Assembly (NCBI GenBank): GCA_033439295.1
Contig: JAVTLE010000005.1
Location: 3,770,501-3,834,500 of the forward strand
Length of the DNA stretch: 64,000 nt
DNA from: Deuterostichococcus epilithicus
Lineage: Eukaryota > Chlorophyta > Trebouxiophyceae > Prasiolales > Stichococcaceae
Direction: 5' to 3'
The notes beneath the pieces are model-generated. The model was given only the letters and a program-made list of their open reading frames with translations, made no database searches and was not told where the DNA came from. How positions within the stretch are numbered: position 1 is the stretch's first letter; every line of letters begins with the position of its first letter. A program made the translations under genes and the position numbers. This document shows, piece by piece, positions 1 to 11,501 of the stretch.

Positions 1-3000
1 GATCAAACAGTCTCCACCTGCGGCAGAGTTGCAAGCTGGTGGGATTGGCAATTTGCCAAAGCCCGTCAACAGCCGCAGCGCAGCAGGGCAGCAGCAGAGC
101 AATGCGTCAGTGGGCCAGCCAGGATAAGCCTGGCCGCCTGTCTGTGACCTGGCTGTGCACGCTCAGTGGCATTTTCTCCCGTCCCCCGTGCAACGTCCTG
201 CCAGCTCTTGCCCCACACATGATGCATGCATAAATGCATGTATGTGTGGCGCGCCAACTGGCAGGTTCGCGGCAATGCAACGGTTGTTATCAGGGGAGCC
301 TGCCCCCTTTGCGGCAGAGTGATACGATCGACAAGGCACCTCACGTCACCCCCTTCTGCCAGTTCTGAGGACTGACACCATTTTCATGCGGTGAAAGACA
401 CCAGGCCCGCACCCAAGCAGCACGCCAGCCAGGTCCAGTCCCACCATGCCCTTGAAGCCGGCGCCGATGGAGAAGGGATAGTCCGGCGCGAAGATCAGCG
501 CTACCTAGGACGTTCATTCAAGACAAGTTTTTTGATGGTTGCATGGACTACACCTGTCCCAAGCGCCGCTGGTATTGCACCAAGGTCGGTGATGCAAGCT
601 GGTCAGACTTTCGCCCGCTGCTGCTGGCGCCAGCACAGCCTGCTCCCTCCAAACGTGACGGCGTGGCGTTTCAGCGGCCCGTCACTCTGGAGGAGCTGTT
701 GATTTAGCTATCGCCCAGGCAGGACTGCATTCTGCTGTACGTTCACCCATGTTGAACACAGAGAGCGAATCAAGAAAAGCAGACAAGCACCTGGCGCTCC
801 GGCTGGCGGGCGGCCACCATGGCGAACAGCGCAATGACGGCGCCCGATGCGCCGAGTGATGGCCGGATGGCCTGCACCCGCTGCAGCAGCGTCGCTGCCG
901 GGATGTTGGCGCCCACCAGCGGCCACACCTGCGGCGGCAGAGCGTGAAGTGGATACTTACTTGTATTATATATGCACCAGTGGCTGGGGTGTCGGCGCGG
1001 TTGTCGGAGCTCTGGTCGATGCCGGAATGGCCACAAGTGCAAGCTATGGCAGCTGCAGATTGATCAGTTGCACCGCCCAGTGCCTGTAGCAGCTGGGGTG
1101 GCAGGGAGACCATCCCGCCCAGCATGAGTGCGTATCAAATGAGCTACAACAGGCAGGCAGCAACAGACTTTGGCCGCAAGTGCGGCAAGGTGAGTGGCCT
1201 TGGCCGCTCCATCTGCAGGCATCCGAAGCTACATGAGTGCAGGCGAGCCGCACCGCGGCCGGGGCGACTGGCTGTGGCGCCTCCCCCGGAAGTTGTAAAA
1301 GAACTGAACCACACCGAAACCCACACCACAGGCCAGGTAACGGGTCATGGCGGCTCCAACTGAGCCTGACATACATGGCGAGAGGGGCGGCACCGTGGCT
1401 AGATGGCTGGCAAGCGAGGCCAGCACCGCGGACGAGACATAAAAGGCCAGAAACTGTTCCCGGCCCAGCTCCTGGAACGCGACGTGCCCAAAGCTCCACA
1501 GCGCCAGCATGTTGCACTGCGGCAGCAGGGCGAGAAGGGGTCAGGGAGTGACCATGCCAGCCTTTTGCGGAGCTGCTTCCCCCGGGGCGCCATGCGGTCA
1601 AAGCGCCATAGCGGCAGCATGTCACGCTGCGACGGCAGAGTGGACCAGTCATCATTGGAACCACATTTTCTCGGCAACCGTTTTCACGGTCGTGGGGAAG
1701 CAGTTGAGCTCCTGGCGCGCCATGTGGCCGAGGCTCCACAGCACCAGGATAATATAATGAAGCCATTGAGGCGATGGTTTACAGCAGTTATCTCATGATG
1801 GCGTGCAGGGGGTTGCAAGAGCAGCCTGCTTCAGCATGCAAGCGGCACTTGCACAGAGCTCCACTGCGGACTACACTGCGGCAGGTATGGTATGCGTCCA
1901 TTCTCTTGACCATCTCTGCATCGTTGCTCACACGCCGCGTGCGCAGCATAGTGCAGCACCGCATCCGCACAGCTATATGGCTATCGAGACGTGATGATAA
2001 TGGGTGCCCACACAGAGAGTCTGCAGCACAAAGCTGATGCCGCGGGACATTGCTGCGGCTGCGGCGCGGCAACGCTGGCCATGAAGGCACGAAGTCAAAC
2101 CCCGAATGCGCAAGTTGGCAAGTTGGCAATGCACAGGGGCTCACCGCAAGGTGCAGGGCACCGCGGTGGCTGAACGCGCTGGCCAGCAGCGTGCGTACAC
2201 GGCCGCTCCCAGGGGTGTGAGCGAAGTTGCGTGCCATGATCGGCCGCAGTGGCGGCAGCCGCCACGCCATCGAGACGGCTGCGTTCACGGCCACCTGCGC
2301 GCATTCATGCAGCAGCGGGTGAACCTTGGATCGCCATTGTGCGACTGGCCCCTGGCTCGCGGGCTGCAAAGCATGCGGGAAGTCCTCCGGCTCTTGCATC
2401 TGACCATTTTCGGAGCCGCAATAGGATGGAGGGGTATTGGTTGGAAGACAAGGGGGTTGCCCAAATTCCGGTAAGAGGTGGGCGATGGGAAAGTGCGCAC
2501 GATGGCGGCAAGGGTGCGGGCAGGGTCTGGCATGGAGGCCCAGTAATGCGCCACCGGCCGCAGCAGCAGTGGCAGGCTGTCTGCCCTGCACCCCCATCGG
2601 GCCAAGAGTCAGCAACCGCTGCACAACTCCAGATCCTGCCCTTGTTCGTGGCCCCTGCACTAGTATTGCAGGACTCGAGCAGAGCCATTCTGACCATTGA
2701 CCAGCAGTGCAAGTGCACAGTGGCCAGGAATGCCTGCATGAGCGTATAGTCTCATGATACAATGAACGCATCAAGGCGGCTGATGTCTTGTGAGATTGTG
2801 CGTGGCGACGCAAGGCTCTGCGGTAAAATTCTGCCGCTTCGTTGCACAGGACCGCCTGTGGCGATGCGTGGGCCGCCCTCTGACGACTGAGCCCTCAGCA
2901 GCGCCGATGCAACCAGGCAGCTGTCCACCCATTCTCAAGCCTCGTAACACTGCCTCAGGCCCAATTGCAGCATGACGAGCACACCAGTCGTGGGCGGTGA

Positions 3001-4519
3001 GCTGGTGTGGCGGCGGCAGCGACCGGTCGTGTTGCCCCTCCCGCGTCTCGCCATCCCCGCCGCCGCCCAGCCACGGCAGCTGCCGCCAATCGGGCAGCAG
3101 GCCGTGCCGCTCGTCGGCGCCGGCGCCGCGCTGGTCGTATAGCCACACGCCATACTCCCTGCACAGGGTGTGCAGGTCTGAACGTCAGCGCTGCAGACCT
3201 TGCTAACAAGCAGAAGTATACGCCGAAACACCTCAAGAAAGGGCAACTGGCATTCGAGAACAGCTGGCAGCCTGGACTGGCCTGGATACATGCTGTACAG
3301 CCTGTCACAGGAGCCAGGAGGGCCTTTCCGAGAGCCGACTTCGGACACAGACACTCGCATTGCGATGATCTGACACAGTAAGAGAAATCTGCAGGCCCGG
3401 TACGGCGGGCCTCGCCCACGGGTTCGTCCCTCGTCTGCAATCTTGTATTCCATGTCTGTACGTCTGCGTCTGTCCGTCTGGACACACGGACAATGCAGTC
3501 ATGTAAAAAGCAGTGACGTAGTTTGAGGATTGGATCAAGATACATTTGTACCGACCTGCTGCGGCGGTCCTCGTCCACAAGCAGCGCCCACAGGAAGGCG
3601 CCGCCGGCCACCGCCGCGCTGAACACGATGGGCAGCACGATATGCTTGCCATACCCAAAGTGTGGCACACCTGCACCCAGATGCACGCAGGGAAATTTTG
3701 TGATGGTGTAGATGCTATTTGTCAGGTGACATCCTACAACACACGAGGAACGCTTGCAACACGCCTTGATGCAATCCCTGTGACATTGCATGAGTGGCAC
3801 AACTGCTCATTTGCAACATGCATGTGAGCTGCCGCTCTCAGTACGCAGTGCATGCACCGGCCGCGAGATTTGCACGCACCTGCGGAGCCGCTGCTGGCGC
3901 CAACTCCGGCAGCCTGCTTCAGTGCGGCTGGGTCCGATACCCACACTGACTGCTGCGGCACCGTCTGAGGTGCCAGCTTGGTGGAAAAGGACGCCCTGCT
4001 GGCCACCAGGCTCATGCCGACGCTTGCGCGGGAGCTGCCGGCTGATTGCTTTGCTGCCTGCGCGGCCGCCTCAGAGCGGGCTGCAGCACCATGCGCCGCC
4101 ACCGCCGCCGCTGCGCCACCGGCTGCCGCGCCGGTGGCTGATCGGCTGGCTGAGGTGCCGTAGAATGCTGCGTTGCTGCTTACGACGGCCCGCAACTCGC
4201 GTGTGACCGGCGCGCTTATGCGCGATGCCAGGCTGAGCAGCTGCCGCCAGGCAGCAGCCGAGGTCGGCGATGCCGCGGCTGCAACAGCTGCTGCCATTGT
4301 GGCTGCAGGTGGCGCAGCCCTCGTGCCGGACTGTGCGACAACGAACGCACTGCGGCAGCTCGCGGCGGCTGCTGCAGCCAGGCCCTGGATGCTGCGCTCT
4401 CCGGCTGCAATCGTAAGGGCGGGTGCGGCATTGCGGTCGCGCCTGGCGACCTCAGCACTCCTGACGTGCAGCATGCATCGGCTGCCTGCTCGACGCCACG
4501 CGGACGCCAAGCCCCTCAT
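1..4519 (-). CDS. Mitochondrial-type rhomboid protease (PARL/RBL12-like), 3' end outside window
   Basis: Intramembrane serine protease, probably of the inner mitochondrial membrane. Exons on the minus strand: 4519-3880, 3670-3556, 3158-2985, 2294-2145, 1516-1475 and on to about 1391, 928-791, 504-413, 17-1. The first exon has a true ATG and encodes an Arg/Ala/Ser-rich, presequence-like leader (MRGLASAWRRAG...) of about 213 residues. The second holds a likely membrane segment (KHIVLPIVFSAAVAGGAFLW). The exon at 2294-2145 carries the loop and helix ending FSHRGALHLA, the next begins CNMLALWSFGH, and 928-791 carries the catalytic-serine motif GASGAVIALF. The last exon in view reads WRLFD; the catalytic histidine should follow outside the window. 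Phases agree at every junction except between 2985 and 2294, where a small exon of length 1 mod 3 is probably missing. The end of the 1516 exon is approximate. Confidence 0.85.
1500..1765 (-). repeat. Three degenerate copies of a rhomboid exon start
   Basis: On the minus strand the start of the functional exon (ATG complement at 1508-1510) encodes LALWSFGHVAFQEL. The intron upstream holds two decayed copies, at about 1570-1625 (reads LPLWRFDRMA) and about 1690-1755 (reads LVLWSLGHMARQEL). Spacings are about 110 and 130 bp. Only the first copy continues into a full rhomboid helix, so the other two look like duplicated and decayed exon heads. Confidence 0.75.
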
Positions 4520-5316
4520 TGAAGAAGCGAGTCACCAGATGTGGCAATGCGTTTGACTGCCTTATCGCTCAAGCCAGTAGGCTGGCGTATGCTGAGTGCG
4601 GTAAAATATGTGTACTGAGTGCGCCAAAGAATTGTAAAGCAAGCGTCTGGATCATTAATTCGCCTTCAGATCTTGCAGCACGCTCTCGAATTGGATGCTG
4701 CAGCATACGCTAGATTGACCACCCACGGGTTGAGCAGCCGTACAGATTCAAACTCACGACGGACCAAAGCAAATGAATTGTAAAACCCTCACCACGCCCC
4801 GCACAAGCTGTTGCACGCTTTCGCAGGCTGGTTGCTGTGCTCAGGCGCAGTGCCAATGAGGCAGTGCGAGGGTTTCGGCGGGCTCCCCACGTGCGCGAAG
4901 CTGCGCAGGGTGGGTTTTGTTCGCGCGCGAAAACGGGGCCACAAAGCATCTGAGATCTCGCCCTTTGAAAGCATATTGTTTTCCGTTGACCTGCAGCCCC
5001 TCATTTCGCCTGCGCAGCATCGCAGATCGACATATTTGGATTCGGGCAGCAATTTGCTCGCCCGTCCTGGCATAGTGAAGCTTTGGTGGGGAGAGCCGTC
5101 GTGGTCGCACGCGAGACGAGTCTGCAATCCGCTGGGCAGCACCGCGCGTTGGACTTTGAGCACCTGTCCACTCAGTCGAAAAGGACTTTAGATAGCTGTT
5201 AATCGAGCGCCGGCTGGTGGGGTGTACGTGCACGTGCTCGGTTTGGCGCACTTTATTCGTGGCTCCTGCTTGAGCTGCCGCGGCTTCAGCCGCACAGGCT
5301 GTGCGGGCTTGGCGCG
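4520..5316. promoter_or_regulatory. Divergent intergenic region, rhomboid / acid phosphatase
   Basis: About 0.8 kb lies between the rhomboid start codon (minus) and the phosphatase start codon (plus). It must hold both promoters and 5' UTRs. I see no convincing extra gene, and open frames here have no recognisable motif. Confidence 0.5.
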
Positions 5317-7792
5317 ATGGTGCCTCCTGCGAGGCATAGGGTAGTCCTGGCGACGGCATACGTTGCGATGGCGCTGGTCAGCTGCCAAAGTGCAGCCGCA
5401 CTGGGCTTAGGGCCGACGCTGGGCGCTTTGGTCGCCCCCTTCACGGCAGCGGTGGCGCCTGCATCAGCGAAGAACCACGCGCATGGGTGCAAGCCCTCGC
5501 AGGTGATTCCGAGGACGCTGATTCGGCCGGTTGCATGAGATGTTGTCCTGGCATGCAGAGTAGTCCGTTGCGGCAATGCAAGCCTCGGCGCCATAGCCCT
5601 AGCACCTAGCTGCCCTCACTCCAAAAGCCGAGTGGTGTCTCGCCCTGCCCCTCGTATATCAATGCCTGCTGGATGGCTTGATGGTGGCGCTGATGCGCCA
5701 CAGCGGCGCAGCCCGCTTGCGGCCTGCCAATGCAGTCAACTGGTGTCCATCAGCGATCCTGATTGCTAATGGAGCACGTTGCTGTGTACCCTGCAAAAGC
5801 TGCAGGTTGTCCTTGACGTGCCTGCGCCTGTGACACCTGGAGCACTGCAATTACCAGCATGCTGTAGTCCCGAAGGGTGTGGCCGGCCTTGTCACTTTCG
5901 GGGAGCACTGCAGTGTGTGCATGGCCTCCCCTCCCCCGCTCGCCCTCGTGTAGCTTCTCTTTTGACAACCGCCGTCGCATGCAATTCGGCAGATGCACCT
6001 GGCGGTGACGAGCCAGCCGGGCTGATCAGAGCCCCTCCACCAACCCTGCCAACCCGCTTCTGGGACCTCTGCTCGACGCTTCAAAATTCCAATCGGGCAG
6101 GTGCATCTGGCGGTCACGGGCCGGCCGGACGAGATGCGCGTCATGTGGAAAACGCGCAGCCGCTCTTGTCCCACTAAGGTCCACTATGGGGAAGGCATTG
6201 TGGACGATGGCGCCGAGGACGCCGCCTTCCTGCAGAACAGCCTGGTGGGTATCCGCCACCTGCTGCACCAAGGCAGGCCACCTGCCTAGCCATCGCACGC
6301 CACAATATGACGCTGCAGCTGCCAGCATATAGCGGTATATATGCTGCACTCTGTAGTGCCTCCTTTCAGCAGGGCACGGCCATGTGTGCTCTGATGAGCT
6401 GGACGGAGGGCATCTTGTTGGCACCGCCTGGCCTGCGATGGCTTGAATCCTGCCCAGCATGGCCGTCACCGACGCGGCCAGCGCGCATGGGCAAAACGCG
6501 CGTGCGCCGAGCCGGCAACTGCTCGGCATCAGCCGTACGACTCTCCTGGGCAAGCGGCACCCTCAGACCCTGGCCGCTCCTCGCTGTTCTGCAGGGCTCC
6601 GTCAAGTCGTACTCGGCGTCAGACATGTGCGCCAGCCCGGCGCGAGACTACAAGTACGAGGCGCCCATCCTGCACGACGTCGTGCTCACCGGCCTGGTGG
6701 GCCCCCTCTTGCGGTTGGAAACTGTAATTGCGACAGATTCGCTCATGTGCGGTTCGCTGCTTTGGCCCTTGCGTAAGCCTGCACCCTTCTTGCTGCGCCA
6801 GAGCCAACTGACACAGTACCAAATCCACGCATGAGCAATTGGTGCGTTGCCAGGCTGCCCAATCGCGGGCGGTGCTTCACTAGGCGCTTGTCAGTTGCAC
6901 ACAATGGCCCAGCACCCTGGCGCCGGGAGCCGCTGCATGCGCCTGTGGCTGGCCCAGTCGCAACAGGCTGCATACGCCGCCACACCCCGGTCTGCCGTTA
7001 CCTGTTTGCCCAAAACTCTCAAACCTCGTGCGCCTGCACCGACAGACGCCGCGGCGGTGGTACAGCTACAAGGTCGCGCACGGGGACCGCATCCTGCGCT
7101 TCCAGGCGCCGCCGCCAGCCGGCCGCAAGGAGGGCTTCCAGTTCCTGGTGTACGGCGACATGGGCGACCCGCACCACCGCAAGGCCAAGGCCCCCGGGTA
7201 AAACCTAGACACCTCTATTGTTGTGACACGTCAAGGTGCCACTCCGTTCTGGACCTCAAGCAAGGACACTGTGAAGCCTGTCAAGGGATATCACTTCTAG
7301 CAATTCGGGCGCTAGCATTACTTTCTGTCCGGCTTCTCGCGGAACGAAACGACAGGAGGTTCAGTACGATTGCTCAGCCACAGCGATCCGGCAGGCTGAC
7401 GAGTGTTGTGATTACACCCATACCGCTGCCTGGGCCCTCATCCTCACAGCCATTGCCCTGCTGTGACCGCCGGCTGCATCTGCTGAAGACGCGGCACTCG
7501 AGGTGACGGCCGGCGGGGACGCAGTACCGCTCGCGGCCTTGAGACGTTGGCACCTTGCTGCCAAGCTTGTCGCTGAATAAACCGTGCGGGGGCTGCCTGT
7601 GGTGCAGGGCGGGCGGCACGGCGGAGTATGTGGCACGAGATGTCGCAGCGGGAGCGGACATGGTGCTCCACGTGGGTGACATCGCATACGCCAACGGGCG
7701 CGCCGATGTGTGGGACTCCTTCATGGACGCAATTGAGCCCGCCGCCAGCCGAGTGCCCTACATGGTCGCCGTCGGTGGGCCCTTATGTGAAA

Positions 7793-7828
<36 letters not shown>

Positions 7829-10570
7829 ATGTGTGTGTGTGTGTGTGTCATTAAACTCATTCAGGACTGCTGTGGTCGGTCAGCTGGCTCCGTACAGTCA
7901 CCGGAGAGCCGTTGAGGCGGCTGCCTCTTGCATGGCCTATGACTGCCGCCTGTGAGTTGCCGCTCGACTGCGAGAAAGGCAAGCAGCTGTGCGGGCGACC
8001 CCCTGTCGAAGGGATGCTTTATCGTTTGCAGCGCCCAGCAGCTTCTGGCAGGTCTGAACGTCGCTGCCGCAGCCACTCATGCGCTGCCCTGTCTCACTTG
8101 CACATAGGCAACCACGAGTACACCTTCAAGCGCAAGGGCGGTGACCGGTCCATCGACCCCTCCGGCAGCAGCGGCTACGACCCTGACTGGGCAAACTTTG
8201 GCAACGGTGCGCGCCCCTCTCTCCAATCCTGCAGCCTCTCATGTCACTCTTCCGATATATTTGTTTCTGCACACGGCGCTTACACTGTGCTGCGCACACA
8301 CGCGTTCCAGCCTCCAGCTTCAGCCTGCGTCTCCACACACTCTGGACCCAGCAGCCTTGTGGTCTGAGCATCCTGAGCTGGGAGGCACACTGCTCGGTTG
8401 ATGCATGGCAGAAACGCATCCGGGCACTGACGTCCATGTGGCTAGCCGCTGTGACATGCCGGCTGTGACTTGCCGGCTCCTCTGTGCAACCACAGACAGT
8501 GGCGGCGAGTGCGGCGTCACGGTGGCAGCCCGCTTCAGCATGCCCGGGACAGAGTTTTTTGCTTCGCCGCCATGCAACGGCAGCGGCGCTGCAGGCGGCG
8601 CAGCAGCAGCTGACAGCAGCAGCAGCAGCAGCAGCAGCAGCGGCAGCAACAGCAACGGCGAGGACCGCATGAAACAGGCAGCCGGCGCCGGGCAGACAGC
8701 ACTTGGGGCAGACGCAGCAGCGGCAGAGGCCGCCGCAGCCGCAACCATGAAGCCAGCGAACAGCACGGCGGGCGGCGTGGCAACGAGGCGGCGGCGGGCT
8801 TCGAACCCGCCATTCTGGTACTCCTATGATTACGGCGCGGTACATTTTGTGGTCGTCTCCTCAGAGCACGACCTGCACAAGCACTCGAGGCAGTACAAGG
8901 TGGGTGCATGCAGCATTAGGTCCCACGCACAGCAGCTTGTCCGTTTCGGAACCCTGCGCCGACATGGTGCAGTCCATGGCTGGTGTGTACCATCTGCCTC
9001 CAGCCAGCAGTCACCCCTTCAGTCGTCACTTGCTCTGTGACTCTGCTGTGAGCCGGTACTCTGTGCGTCTGGCCACTGCATGGTTTCTGGTGCCATGTCG
9101 CAAATTCTAAACCCTGTGTTCTGGCCCCTCTGCAGTGGCTGAAGCGGGACCTGCAGCTGGTGGATCGGTGCGCAACACCGTGGGTGGTGCTGGCTATGCA
9201 CCGCCCCATGTACGTGGTGTACCCTCACAAGTCCAACCGCCGAGTCGGCGGTGCGCCCCCACTAAAGCTTCCAGAACCTTCTCCAGGCGAACGTGAAAGG
9301 TTCTTAAGCTTGCCGTCCGACTGCTGTGCGCTTCTGGGCACAGTAATGTTGGAAGCACAGTAGTTTGCTGCCTGGCACAGTGCGCCATTACCGAGGCTGT
9401 ATTGGCGGCATCCGGTCGGAGACCCTGTCCTGTTGTGACTTGCGCATCCTGCAGCAAACGCCTTTCGTAGCAGGGGCACTTGTGAAAGCGTGCACAGCTC
9501 GCCTTCTTCTCAACCTGATTCAATCGACTCTTCTGCTGCCTGCAGCGCACCTGCAGCGCCAGATCGAGCACCTGCTCAGCAAGCACGAGGTGCGTGCCTG
9601 TCTGGAATCCATGCCCGCTCGTGCTGCGCGCCGAACTCTGCACATCAGTTGGGCATTGTTCCCAACCCCTTGCCATCACTTGAGCGCGCTGCCGGGAGGA
9701 CACAGAGCGCGCTGACATTGCTAGGTGAACACAAGACGCTGCACAAAGTACCAGCCGCCCCAAAGCTCGTCTGATATGTGTTTACCTGGGTGTAGGTGGA
9801 CCTGGTTTTCTCTGGCCACGTGCACAGCTACGCGCGCACTTGCAATGTGCTGGCGGGCAAGTGCGTCAACATGGAGCTCGGCGGGTGAGGCGTCTATCGA
9901 GTGTTGCGGTGCCATTGTCGCCCTTGAAAGATCGCCCTGCGTGCAGCACCTGGCCTGCGGCCCTGCCTCCCGGCTGCCCTGCCTCCCAATGGAGGCATTG
10001 CAACTGCGAGCCCAGAAGCCACAACCACATGTGAAACCCCTCTGTCGCGCAGAACGACGCACATAACGCTGGGCTGCGGCGGACACCGCCTGAGCGATGT
10101 GAACCACGACCAGCCGGACTGGCTGGTGGCCACCGCGGCAAAGTTCGGCTACGGCCGGGTCACCGTCGACGACGGCTACTCGCTCACCTTCGAGTACATC
10201 CGCACAGACGTGAGGATGCGATGGACTAGCCTCCTGATGCGCATCTGTGCTGCCTGATGCGTTGAGGTCGTCGAGCGCGGCAGCGTGGTAGCCATGGCAC
10301 TGCCGGCGGCGCCGGCGGCGCGGCGGGCGGGCCGGCGGCCTCGGGGAAACAGCACGCTGGGCCGCCGCCCTGCTGAGCACCATGCTGTGCATGCTCACAG
10401 AGGCTCCTTTGCGCTCAGCGGCATGCTTTTTTTGCATCGCTTCTGCTTCCTTCGCACAGGACGGCAAGATGCACGACCGGTACGTGCTGAACAACAGCCG
10501 TGCGGACCGCCGGGAGTGCTTCCGGGGGACGCGCGCTGCCAGCGCGGGGGCCACTGCCGCGAGCCGGTGA
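5317..10570 (+). CDS. Secreted purple acid phosphatase (metallophosphoesterase)
   Basis: Dinuclear metal phosphatase of the plant PAP family, hydrolysing phosphate esters outside the cell or in the vacuole. Exons: 5317-5502, 6101-6199, 6595-6696, 7046-7197, 7608-7774, 8108-8206, 8496-8899, 9136-9250, 9546-9589, 9796-9884, 10053-10209, 10460-10570; about 574 aa, all phases consistent. Residues 1-30 are a signal peptide. The Fn-like domain begins VHLAVTGRPDEM. Metal-binding motifs are complete: GDMGD (166-170), GDIAY (203-207), GNHE (236-239), His425 in AMHRPMY and GHVH (463-466). Residues about 290-371 are an inserted Ser/Ala-rich, low-complexity stretch between GGECG and FWYSYDYG that plant PAPs lack. 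The end of exon 2 (6199) is the least certain border. A PAP27-type assignment is plausible, not proven. Confidence 0.93.
5985..6027 (+). repeat. Exon echo in phosphatase intron 1
   Basis: Forty-odd bases reading MHLAVTSQPG after a CAG match the head of exon 2 at 6093-6135 (VHLAVTGRP) about 108 bp downstream, by eye roughly four bases in five. A stop follows at once, so this is not an alternative exon. Confidence 0.7.
7793..7848. repeat. (AT)n(GT)n microsatellite
   Basis: An AT run of about 26 bases passes directly into a GT run of about 30 bases with one interruption. It lies at the start of the phosphatase intron 7775-8107. Confidence 0.98.
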
Positions 10571-11501
10571 CACGCTGCCGGTCTCGGCGCCGAAGCTGGG
10601 GCGCTGGCGCCCGGCGCCTGAGATTCACATGCACCGCCGCATGAGCCAGGACTGGAGAACCCAGGCTGGAAGTAGTTATGTGGCAGGTGCAGCACTCTAC
10701 CAGGGGCAGCTTCAACTGACATCTGTTCTGTCAGAAGCTTAGCATTCGGAACTGGCACGCGTCAGACTCATATTCTATTGTGGCAGTCAGCGCCGCATGT
10801 ACCTGTCAGGATATCAGAGACCGTGGTTTGGGTGGGGATGGGACGGGTTGTTGTGGGGGAATTGAGCGCAGAGACGAGGGCCCATGTCAATTGTGGCGCC
10901 TTTGCTGCAAAACCGCAATTGGTTTGTTCGTAGCCAGCGATCTGAGACGAGAGCCTCGTGGGAGAGCAAGGTCTTCTGGCAGGATATGTTCGTTCCAACT
11001 ACCGTAGACACCTAACGAGATTGCACAGCTGAACCATCGGGGAACAGTGCTTGTGAGCCCATCGGTCTGCGGCACGGACGGTGGTTGTTAGGGCTTGGTT
11101 GGTGTCAAGTCTTGCACCGTTATCTGGCTCATTACCATATTTTTCTCCGTTAACCCTTCTCTCGCCGCCTTTCATTCCAGCGCTTGCAAGGTGCTGACGG
11201 ATGTGGTGGTCGACCCGCGTTTGGGATTTGGGACACTCAAGTCTGCGGCACGTGAGGTCGTCACGCAAACGTGCAGCAATCTTTTGTCCCTTCTCCTCTT
11301 CTCCTACATTCTCTGCACAGCAGGCAGAAAACGGCACAGAAAATTGCCGACGAAGCTCGTCCTTGCAGACATCTGACCTGCCGCCCTACGGCAGCAGCGC
11401 TGGAGGATCCGACGTTAAAGCAGCGAAACGTGGAGGGCACAACTCCGGCAACAACGCCGTCCGCGGCCTCGTCAGAACAGTCGTTGCAGACCTTTTTCCA
11501 G
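10571..11501. other. Intergenic: phosphatase 3' region, bHLH promoter and possible 5' exon
   Basis: No conserved coding motif seen. The upstream exon or exons of the bHLH gene should lie in its right half (about 11200-11500), where two frames stay open, but I could not choose between them. Confidence 0.4.

Noticed and set aside
1788-2813. Long open minus-strand frame of about 340 codons
   Set aside because: It runs across rhomboid exons and introns in a mostly wrong frame; the true exon frame is fixed by rhomboid motifs and phase.
8788-8808. T-arm-like palindrome (ggcgggcTTCGAAcccgcc)
   Set aside because: It lies inside a phosphatase exon and no acceptor, D or anticodon stems surround it; not a tRNA.
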